This document shows positions 18,152-24,831 of a stretch of 64,000 nucleotides of DNA, one piece after another; positions within the stretch are counted from its first letter, which is position 1; the number at the start of each line of letters is the position of its first letter. This DNA is from CAZAMB01 sp964486335. GTDB taxonomy: Bacteria; Planctomycetota; Phycisphaerae; UBA1845. The notes under the pieces are model-generated. The model made no database searches. It had not been told where the DNA came from and saw only the letters and a program-made list of their open reading frames with translations. The stretch covers positions 42,446-106,445 of the forward strand of contig CAZAMB010000016.1 of assembly GCA_964486335.1 (NCBI GenBank), in the 5' to 3' direction. The position numbers and the translations under genes were made by a program.

Positions 18152-19363
18152 CTACAAACCGTTTTCCACAACATGTTCGACAAGCCTTTTCCATTGGGAA
18201 GTCAAGTCGTGCTCGTCGACGTCCATCGGATCCTTAAAGAAGAACGCAAGGTGCCGCATCGGCCCGACCGCGCTGCGTCGATGCTCCCAGGCCGCGAAAC
18301 GAGCGAGGTCGATGACGAGGGGAGCGGCGAGAATCGAATCGCTGCCCTGCCAGGTAAACTGCATCGACATTTTCGTGCCGAGGAACCCACGAAAATGAAT
18401 AAAATCCCACGCGACCTTCCAATCATCAAGGGATGGAACAAAGTCAATGCCGACCCGCGTATGAGGCGAACCGCCGACGATGCGAGGCACGACGCGGTCC
18501 TTGGTGCGGAGCTTCGATTGCTTGGTCTTTGGATCGTCCAGCACCGCGCCGTCGCGATTGCCCAGCACGTTCTGCCCGACCCAGCTCATGACTTCAAGAT
18601 GACGCATGGCGAACATCGGCGCGAGAACGGATTTGACCAAAGTCTCCCCAGTCTTGCCGTCGCTACCCATATACGGCAAACCCAGCTCGTGCGCCCGCTC
18701 GCGAATCGCCGGAACCGCGATCCCCGGCGAAGGCGTGAAGTTGATGTAGGGGCAACCCGCTTCGACGGCCGCGAGCGCATAAATCGAACTGCTCGATAAG
18801 GCGCATTTCCCTCGTCGTCCAAGGACAGGACGCAACGAGCGCCACGTCGAACAAGCGGTCGATCTCGGCATCGGCGGCTCGGACGACGCAACGTGAATCA
18901 CAATGACGCGGTCGAGGCCCCGGCGCTGCCGAAACGACGTCATATCAGCGGACAGTCTCTCCACCGCTTCCAATGCGCTCTTGTCGCCGTCTGCTTCTTT
19001 TCGATCGGCCATGGCGCTGACGACGCGACTGGCCCCCAGGGTCGTGCCCGGTCGAATCTCTTTTTGAAATGCCCGCAGTGGCAAAGCACAATCGCGGATC
19101 AGACGATCATCAAAAAGTCCGGACCGAACGTGCAGCCCGTCAATCGCACTCAGGAGCGTTTCGGAGCGGATTTCGTGCCCCCCAAAGGCGAAGCGGGCGG
19201 GATCATCCAGGGGTACCGAGCGAAACTCGGGTCGTTCGCTCACTAGTCCGATCGTTTCGGTTCGTTTTTTCGCCAACGCGGCCACGCCGAGGGCGACCGT
19301 GGCCCCCACGCCTCCGCATGCGCCCACAAGCCATAATCCGGTTTTTCTCGTTTTGGACGGCAT
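18152..19363 (-). CDS. Inositol-3-phosphate synthase family protein (with probable compensated frameshifts)
   Basis: The family converts glucose-6-phosphate to inositol-3-phosphate with bound NAD. ATG 19363, with GAGG 8 nt upstream, gives 403 residues starting MPSKTRKTGLWLVGACGG, whose GxxGGVG matches the NAD loop. INFTPS, GSDGKTGETLVKSVLAPMF, VGQNVLGNRDG and the TWQGSDS...APLVIDL blocks are diagnostic. Between VASSEPP and SSSSIYALAAVEAG the ~27 residues make no family sense in this frame. The other two frames carry, in order, EIDRLFDVAL and LDDEGNAP, so three 1-nt losses between about 18799 and 18873 seem to add up to a restored frame. The product may be impaired, or the assembly wrong. It is the first gene of a three-gene operon. 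Confidence 0.84.
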   Translation of the reverse strand: MPSKTRKTGLWLVGACGGVGATVALGVAALAKKRTETIGLVSERPEFRSVPLDDPARFAFGGHEIRSETLLSAIDGLHVRSGLFDDRLIRDCALPLRAFQKEIRPGTTLGASRVVSAMADRKEADGDKSALEAVERLSADMTSFRQRRGLDRVIVIHVASSEPPMPRSTACSTWRSLRPVLGRRGKCALSSSSIYALAAVEAGCPYINFTPSPGIAVPAIRERAHELGLPYMGSDGKTGETLVKSVLAPMFAMRHLEVMSWVGQNVLGNRDGAVLDDPKTKQSKLRTKDRVVPRIVGGSPHTRVGIDFVPSLDDWKVAWDFIHFRGFLGTKMSMQFTWQGSDSILAAPLVIDLARFAAWEHRRSAVGPMRHLAFFFKDPMDVDEHDLTSQWKRLVEHVVENGL

Positions 19364-19506
19364 CCGTTCAACCTCGTTTTCAAAAGGCCGAATCATAGAA
19401 CGTGAGGGCGGTGCCCGCTACTCTGAAGTAGCGCTGGGACAACGATGTCGCGCCGTGTTAAGATTCAGACTGGAATCACCGGAAAGGAACGTGGCCGAGA
19501 GTCGTC

Positions 19507-20496
19507 ATGCCCCGCGATCGCTTTGGACGAGAAATCAACTATCTGCGATTGTCGCTGATCGACCATTGCAATCTTCGATGCGTTTATTGCATGCCGCTGC
19601 GAGGTCTGACGTTTGTATCGGGCGAAGCGCTGCTCACCGCAACCGAGCTTGAAACCGTCGCGCGGGCGGCGGCCAATGTCGGCTTCACCAAGATCCGGCT
19701 CACCGGCGGCGAACCCACGCTCCGACCGGACCTGCTTGAAATTGTGGAACGAATACACGGGGTCGAGGGCATCACTGATCTGGGGATGACGACCAACGCG
19801 ATTTTGCTTCCGGATCTGGCCAAACCACTACGACGCAGCGGGCTGGACCGAATCAATATCCATCTGGATTCACTGGATCCCGACAATCTCCAGCGGGTTA
19901 TGCGATTTTCTTCCTTGGAGTCCGCTTGGGCGGGCATCGAGGCGGCGGAAGCCGCAGGCTTTTCACCGATCAAGATCAACGCGGTTGTGGCGCGCGATTA
20001 CAACGAAACCGACGTCGTGGACCTCGCGCGACTGACCATCGATCGAGATTGGCACGTGCGGTTCATCGAGCTGATGCCCCTCGGCGGCGGCGAATGCGCC
20101 CGACTTTCCCTGAGCCAATTCGTGCCCAATCCCGAAACCCGCGCCCGCATCGAAGCGGAAATAGGTGCGCTCGATGAACTTCCCGTGACCCACCCCTCCG
20201 ACGAGTCGCGCAACTTTCGGCTGCCCGGTGCCCGCGGCATCATTGGGTTCATTTCTCCAATCAGCGAGCCTTACTGCGGCACCTGCAACCGGATGCGGCT
20301 CACGGCCGACGGAAAGTTCCACTTGTGCCTGTTGAACGACGATGAACTGGACGTGAAAGCGACACTTCGCAATGGCGGCGGACGGCAGGCCGTGGAAGCT
20401 ATTCTGCTAAAGGCCGTCGAAAGCAAACCGACCGGACATCGACTGGATCAAGGCGTTTCTACGCTGCGTCGCGATATGTTTCAGATCGGAGGATAG
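19507..20496 (+). CDS. moaA: GTP 3',8-cyclase (molybdenum cofactor biosynthesis protein A)
   Basis: MoaA is a radical-SAM enzyme that rearranges GTP toward cyclic pyranopterin, the first step of molybdenum cofactor synthesis. The 329-residue protein has the radical-SAM cluster C21-x3-C25-x2-C28, and LTGGEPTLR for SAM binding. A second C-terminal 4Fe-4S cluster is in EPYCGTCNRMRL with a later Cys (HLCLL). It ends in GG, the conserved C-terminal tail needed for radical chemistry. No other moa or moe gene is in the window. The leader (19397-19506) contains a short hairpin at about 19428-19441, but no molybdenum-cofactor riboswitch was recognised. Confidence 0.95.
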   Translation: MPRDRFGREINYLRLSLIDHCNLRCVYCMPLRGLTFVSGEALLTATELETVARAAANVGFTKIRLTGGEPTLRPDLLEIVERIHGVEGITDLGMTTNAILLPDLAKPLRRSGLDRINIHLDSLDPDNLQRVMRFSSLESAWAGIEAAEAAGFSPIKINAVVARDYNETDVVDLARLTIDRDWHVRFIELMPLGGGECARLSLSQFVPNPETRARIEAEIGALDELPVTHPSDESRNFRLPGARGIIGFISPISEPYCGTCNRMRLTADGKFHLCLLNDDELDVKATLRNGGGRQAVEAILLKAVESKPTGHRLDQGVSTLRRDMFQIGG

Positions 20497-20714
20497 AGCA
20501 GACTTTCCGTCACGGCGAATTTCACGGAGACAAGTGCTTGAAAGAGATGCAAAACGCAGAGTCCAAGCGCTATTCATGTCATTCGGCCACAAGCGTTGTT
20601 CGCGGGACGTCTTCAACATGCGGCGGAATCTCATGCAAGTGGAACTGATTTTTGCGACTTGGCGAGACGGCTGTTTGATTGGTCCCTTGAATAGTCTCAT
20701 GCGGCGTGAGCATC

Positions 20715-21149
20715 GTGACCGACGTGCAGAGTGAATCGCCTTTTCACTGTCCCTCGTGCGATTAAAACTTGACGGGACTTCCGGAGAACCGTTGCCCGGA
20801 ATGCGGCAAGAGGTTTGACCTCAATGAAATTTGGTCCCGGCGGGAAGAGCAGCGCGTCTCGCGCCAACTGATTGCGACGTTACCGCGACTTTGCCTTTTT
20901 CCAGTCGTTGGAATGTTTTTCTGCAATTGGACTGCGGGCATCATCGGAGGACAATCAGGAGGGTTGTTTGCACATTCTGTATTATTCGTCGTTTTTTGCG
21001 CGAACGCCGTCGTTGTCCGAGCTCGAATGAAATGGGAGGTATGGCTTGTTCCGTTACTTGTCATCATTCAATATGTCTTTGGCGTCGCCTTTGGTATACT
21101 CATCGTGATCGCGGTGACCGTATTTGCCGGCGTCTTCTTCCCAACGTAA
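20715..21149 (+). pseudogene. Small zinc-ribbon membrane protein interrupted by a TAA codon
   Basis: From GTG 20715 the frame encodes TDVQSESPFHCPSCD, then TAA (20763-20765), then NLTGLPENRCPECGKRFD and three or four membrane helices ending at 21149. Two CPxC pairs joined by a [Y/D]-x-L-x-G-L-P linker form a compact zinc ribbon that is common at the N-terminus of small planctomycete membrane proteins. In that motif the position after D is normally Tyr, and TAC or TAT would differ from TAA by one base. The lesion therefore looks like a point nonsense mutation in an otherwise intact gene. A shorter product could start at TTG 20769 but would lack half the ribbon. Readthrough and sequencing error remain possible. 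Confidence 0.62.
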
Positions 21150-21320
21150 TGAATCTCGGCTGGGCACTTCAACGGCCTTCGAATTGACGATGGCAGCCTG
21201 CAATGCGCCCGAGCTAAGAAGTCGACTCAGCATTTCGACTTCGAGTAATGCCGAGAATCGCTCTTGCTGCTTTCGAAACAAACATCAATTCTCCAACTCA
21301 ATTTCGAAGTCTTCCCTTCG

Positions 21321-21395
21321 CTACAAGGCGTAATGCACCGTGTATTTGATCGTCACGTCGCCGTTCTTTTCAACGTCGACAGGGAAGTGAATCGT
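21321..21395 (-). pseudogene. Remnant of a DUF4139-like gene (C-terminal 24 codons)
   Basis: These 75 bp align without gaps to 22212-22286, the 3' end of the DUF4139 gene, with 62/75 bases identical. The reading TIHFPVDVEKNGDVTIKYT plus four residues matches the live gene at 18 of 24 positions, and most differences are conservative (D/E, V/I). Both end in an in-frame TAG. Homology stops abruptly at both ends. It is therefore the tail of a diverged tandem paralogue whose body has been lost. It lies just downstream of the nucleotidyltransferase gene, so the two DUF4139 tails bracket that two-gene module as direct repeats. Confidence 0.72.
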
Positions 21396-21427
21396 TGCTG
21401 CAGCGCCTGCCTGCCGATCATGTCTGG

Positions 21428-21904
21428 TTACGACTCGTTGCCTTGCTGAGCCAGGTAGTCACGGAATGATCGCAGTCGAGCGAGCGACTCGCGGTCCTTC
21501 GCGCGGTTGGCGGCTTGCTTGCTGGCGATGATGTCATCGATGTGACACACCGGAAAACCTTGAACTTCAACGCGCCGCAGCCAGGCCGTTTCGAAGCGTT
21601 CGATGCCATCGGGCGCGAACACCAGGTCCACGTCAAACGGGCCGTTCTTGAGTTGGACAAAGTCTTTGCCGCGCTCGACTTCCGCCGCCTGTTCAGGAGT
21701 CAGCGAGAAACCGAGGTCGCGCAAGGCGGCCACGAGATGTCGACCGTTTTCCGGAGATTTTTCCACGAACAAATCGGCATCCTGTGTAGTGTCCGGGTAG
21801 CCGAGTAGAATGGCTCCGGACTTTCCGATGAACAAATACCGGCAGCCGTGGCGCTTGAAGGCGTCCCGAATCTCCACGGCCTGTCGGTATTCAAACGCGG
21901 CCAT
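21428..21904 (-). CDS. Nucleotidyltransferase-fold protein (possible toxin-antitoxin-like module, gene 2)
   Basis: ATG 21904 gives 158 residues. Residues ~20-45 read GCRYLFIGKSGAILLGYPDTTQDADLF, split by function as a G[GS] loop followed by the DxD pair of minimal nucleotidyltransferases. A third acidic site is FDVDLVFA near residue 100. The C-terminal VCHIDDIIASKQAANRAKD block is typical of AbiEii-like and DUF6036-like proteins that handle 'nucleotidyl' substrates. The start lies inside the 3' end of the upstream small gene (14-bp overlap), so the two are coupled. A role as toxin, antitoxin or tRNA-modifying enzyme is inference. The longer in-frame start at 21985 would be buried in the partner gene. 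Confidence 0.74.
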   Translation of the reverse strand: MAAFEYRQAVEIRDAFKRHGCRYLFIGKSGAILLGYPDTTQDADLFVEKSPENGRHLVAALRDLGFSLTPEQAAEVERGKDFVQLKNGPFDVDLVFAPDGIERFETAWLRRVEVQGFPVCHIDDIIASKQAANRAKDRESLARLRSFRDYLAQQGNES

Positions 21905-22151
21905 AGCCCAGCCAATCCGGAAGGTTATCCTCGCACCACCGACGATAATCCGCCATCGTGTCAAACGAGCGGAACGACACGTCATCCAGCACGGGCTTGT
22001 AGGTCTTGATGAACGCGTATTTCATACGCGTTTCGAGCGGGCGCTTGGCCGCGGCCTCGAACTCTTCGAACCAATCGGGCGGGATCGCGGTACGCTTGGC
22101 ATGTGCTGCGTCTGGGTTGTCGTCGTATTGGGTCATTGCATTTCGGTTCAT
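21891..22151 (-). CDS. Small uncharacterised protein paired with the nucleotidyltransferase
   Basis: The ~86-residue acidic/aromatic protein contains PDWFEEFEAAAKRPLETRMK and ends in YRRWCEDNLPDWLGYGRV. It has no signal peptide, membrane helix or recognised domain. Several in-frame ATGs (22175, 22151, 22136) precede the conserved-looking part and none has a convincing ribosome-binding site, so the start is uncertain. Its overlap with the nucleotidyltransferase gene suggests that it is that protein's regulator or cognate partner. Function unknown. Confidence 0.6.
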   Translation of the reverse strand: MNRNAMTQYDDNPDAAHAKRTAIPPDWFEEFEAAAKRPLETRMKYAFIKTYKPVLDDVSFRSFDTMADYRRWCEDNLPDWLGYGRV

Positions 22152-22211
22152 GGACAACAGTAGTTCAGCGCGCATTCAGGTTGTGGGGCGCAACGATGCA
22201 AGCGCTCGGAC

Positions 22212-23768
22212 CTACCAAGTATAATGCACTGTGTACTTGATCGTCACCTCGCCGTCCTTTTCGATCTCGACGGGAAAGTGAATCGTCCGCGAATCGACTT
22301 TTTCAAACGGATGGGATTTCTGCGAGATCTCCCAATTGGTCCAACGGTAGAGATTCTCCTTGACAATCACCCTGACCTTCTCTTCCTTGTGATTGCGGAC
22401 CTTGATTTCGATCGTCTCGTCCATCGTCTGGCGGCGGGTGTCGATGGAAAAATCAGTCTGCGTGCGCTCGCCGACCACGTCAAAGGCGCTGCCGAGCTTG
22501 ATCAACACCTCCTCGTCCTTGGGGGTGTGGTCGATCGCGTCCTCGCCGATGAACTCCAGCGACTGATCGGCCGGGTCGAGCTTGCTCACGCGAATTCGTC
22601 CTGACGGAAGCGGCATGCCCATGCCGATATCCTTCTTGTTCTTGAACCGCAGGTAGATGTCCACCTTTTTGTTGGACTGCACGCCGAAGTTGCGATCCGT
22701 CATCGGGCTGCCGTAGTTCGGATAGCGGGTGCCGAGTCCGTAATAAACCATGACCTTTTCGCACGGGACCTGACGCGCGGTCGGAAAGAGTTCAATCTGC
22801 TTGGTGGAGTTGTCCGGTATCGTCGTTGGTCGGCCGAGCGTGTAGAGGTGGTATTCGAAGAAGGCTTTCTCCTCGAAGCCCGCTTCATCCATTTCGGCTG
22901 CTGCCTTCAGGGCCCTGCGAGCCATCCCTGCAACGGCCATTTGCGGCTCCGGTGCGCGGCCGACGTCGCCGGCGATGAGTTTGAGCTTGGCGTCGTTGTA
23001 GGTCGCACCGGACTGGTTCAGGATGCTGACCCACGCGCCGACGTCGAGCAGGCCGGAGTTGGCGTCGGCGCCCTCGGCGAAGACGACGTTGTAGTCGGCC
23101 CACCAGGCGATGGCCTTGGTCTCGTAGGCGATGCGGGCGCGGTGATCGCCGGGCTTGTCGGTCGCGACCTGCCACACGAGCGTCGGACGGGTGATCAGTC
23201 CGCCGGGCAGTTCGGGAAATCGCACGTTGGAGTATCCGTTGATGACCTGCACACCGCCGTCGGCGTTTTGCAGCACGATGCCGCCCATGACGCTGAGGAG
23301 CTTCCCCTTGATGGTCTCGATGGTCTCGCCGTGGGCCTGTTCGACGGTGACCTCGCGGTCGATGAACTTCTGCATCAACTTCTCGTTGCTGACGAGATCG
23401 AACTCGTAGTTCTGTTCCAGAACTCGCGTGCCCGATGCGTCGGTGAGCGACACGAAACTGACCGTTGTCGGGTCGATCTGCGAAGCCACGTCGGAAATGC
23501 GGATGGTCGTCTTGCCTTGATCCAGCTTGATCGGCCGCTCCTGACGAACGATCGCGTAGCCCGGAATCTGGTTCCGCCATTGCGGACCCCAGATGTTCTG
23601 CTGCATGCCGGGTTGATAGAGTTCAGCCGGAACGCCGCCCGGTCGCGCGGAACTGTAGATGGTCAGCGACGTGGACTCGCCGGGCTCGTCGGCGATCACG
23701 GCTGACGGGACAAGGCACAGTGATAGTCCGAGAAGGCATAACGCTTGCGTGAATCGTCGATTGTGCAT
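22212..23768 (-). CDS. Secreted DUF4139-family protein
   Basis: ATG 23768, 7 nt after AAGGA, gives 518 residues with a clear signal peptide (MHNRRFTQALCLLGLSLCLVP, cleavage near AVIADEP). The rest is the DUF4139 architecture, an N-terminal beta-sandwich (AYETKAIAWWADYNVVF) and a C-terminal part with GERTQTDFSIDTRRQTMDE and EIKVRNHKEEKVRV. It ends KYTVHYTW, and such beta-rich ends are usual for the family. Members are periplasmic or surface proteins of unknown biochemical role. A decayed copy of its last 75 bp is found 0.9 kb downstream. Confidence 0.82.
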   Translation of the reverse strand: MHNRRFTQALCLLGLSLCLVPSAVIADEPGESTSLTIYSSARPGGVPAELYQPGMQQNIWGPQWRNQIPGYAIVRQERPIKLDQGKTTIRISDVASQIDPTTVSFVSLTDASGTRVLEQNYEFDLVSNEKLMQKFIDREVTVEQAHGETIETIKGKLLSVMGGIVLQNADGGVQVINGYSNVRFPELPGGLITRPTLVWQVATDKPGDHRARIAYETKAIAWWADYNVVFAEGADANSGLLDVGAWVSILNQSGATYNDAKLKLIAGDVGRAPEPQMAVAGMARRALKAAAEMDEAGFEEKAFFEYHLYTLGRPTTIPDNSTKQIELFPTARQVPCEKVMVYYGLGTRYPNYGSPMTDRNFGVQSNKKVDIYLRFKNKKDIGMGMPLPSGRIRVSKLDPADQSLEFIGEDAIDHTPKDEEVLIKLGSAFDVVGERTQTDFSIDTRRQTMDETIEIKVRNHKEEKVRVIVKENLYRWTNWEISQKSHPFEKVDSRTIHFPVEIEKDGEVTIKYTVHYTW

Positions 23769-24078
23769 GGCTTCATCCTTTCCGTTGCAGGGCCCATTGC
23801 CGCTCGGCTCAAGACTTCGATTCAGTTTCCCATCGCTCCCTTGGACACGCAAACCAAAAAAAGGTTCCGCAAAGAAATCGACGGAGGTAACGGACATGTC
23901 AGGAGTGCCGAGTCGGCGCCCCGCCGCACTTGAACATCACCATCGCCAGCGGCGGAACAGTGAGGCTGAGCGACATGGCCCGGCCGTGATGAGCATTCGC
24001 TTTGCGGCAGCTTTTCGTCGTCAAGACACGGAAAGAGTCTGCAATAGGCCACGATTCTCCGATCACCTTCCCGCTCGC
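23769..24078. other. Intergenic region without a recognisable gene
   Basis: These 310 bp lie between the nitroreductase stop and the DUF4139 start, both on the minus strand. The DUF4139 promoter should lie here. No ORF in it shows coding character, and no repeat or RNA motif was recognised. Confidence 0.5.
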
Positions 24079-24675
24079 CTAAAACGAGAAACTTCCTTCA
24101 CGCGCAATCTCGCTGATCGGCTTGCGACCGGTCGGAACCTCTCGTTCACGTAATTCCGCAGGAAGCGTCCCGGGATCACCCGGTTTGCCGATGGCGATCA
24201 TCACGTCCACCTCGTAGTCATCCGGTACACCAAGGCCCACACGAACCGCCTGCCGATCGAACCCGGCCATTCCGTGCACGACCAGTCCCATTCGCGCACC
24301 TTGCAGGGCGAGATTTTCAAACGCCGCCCCCGCATCAAACGTATGTACGGAGTTTGGTTTGCCGTTTCGTGAAAACACTTTGTGCGACAATAAGACCACC
24401 AAAACTGCCGCCTCTCCGCACCAGATCCGATTGGCTTCCATCAGGAATTGAATGAATGTAGAAAAGTGCGTTCCTTCGCGTCGGGCGTACAAGAATCGCC
24501 ATTCCTGTTCGTTGTAGGTGGATGGCGCCCAGCGGGCAGCTTCGAACAGGGTGTTCAATTCCGCGTCGCTGATGGGCTCACCGCTCATCGCACGAGGAGA
24601 CCAACGTTCGATGAAGATCGATTCGATGGGATGATCCGGTTTGCGAGTGTCTCGTGGATTGGGGAGTTTCGCCAT
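24079..24675 (-). CDS. Nitroreductase-family flavoprotein
   Basis: ATG 24675, 5 nt after GGAGG, yields 198 residues of the FMN-dependent nitroreductase family. Features include the N-terminal RWSPRAMSGEPISDAELNTL (FMN-binding Arg), AARWAPSTYNEQEWRFLYA (flavin/substrate loop), DAGAAFENLALQGARMGL (helix at the dimer interface) and VMIAIGKPGD. Such enzymes reduce nitro compounds, quinones or flavins with NAD(P)H. The physiological substrate is not predictable. It is encoded alone, on the same strand as its neighbours. Confidence 0.86.
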   Translation of the reverse strand: MAKLPNPRDTRKPDHPIESIFIERWSPRAMSGEPISDAELNTLFEAARWAPSTYNEQEWRFLYARREGTHFSTFIQFLMEANRIWCGEAAVLVVLLSHKVFSRNGKPNSVHTFDAGAAFENLALQGARMGLVVHGMAGFDRQAVRVGLGVPDDYEVDVMIAIGKPGDPGTLPAELREREVPTGRKPISEIAREGSFSF

Positions 24676-24831
24676 TCTGGCCTCCAATCTATCACACATG
24701 TTCGTTCAACGTGCCACGAAGGTAATCGACGGCAGGAAAATGAAAAGCGCCGAGCCGAATAGAAGATTCGCCCGGCACAAATTCACAACAGGAAGCATCG
24801 GAGCATCTGTGACGGCAAAGACGCTGGCCCA

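Noticed and set aside
17243..18799. Long + strand ORF (518 codons) antisense to the TIM-barrel and inositol-phosphate synthase genes
   Set aside because: It mirrors two convincing minus-strand genes and shows no family motif. Long antisense frames are expected in GC-rich coding DNA.
19397..19506. Molybdenum cofactor riboswitch before moaA
   Set aside because: Only a short hairpin at about 19428-19441 was seen; the conserved sequence blocks were not recognised.
20534..20734. 66-codon + strand ORF downstream of moaA
   Set aside because: No ribosome-binding site, no motif, and it overlaps the start of the zinc-ribbon gene in another frame.
20763..20765. Recoding of the TAA in the zinc-ribbon gene as an amino acid
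   Set aside because: Unlike TGA, TAA has no known bacterial recoding for Sec or Pyl, and no standard signal is nearby. A nonsense mutation or error is simpler.
22848..23705. 285-codon + strand ORF inside the DUF4139 gene
   Set aside because: Shadow of a well-supported gene on the other strand; no motif.
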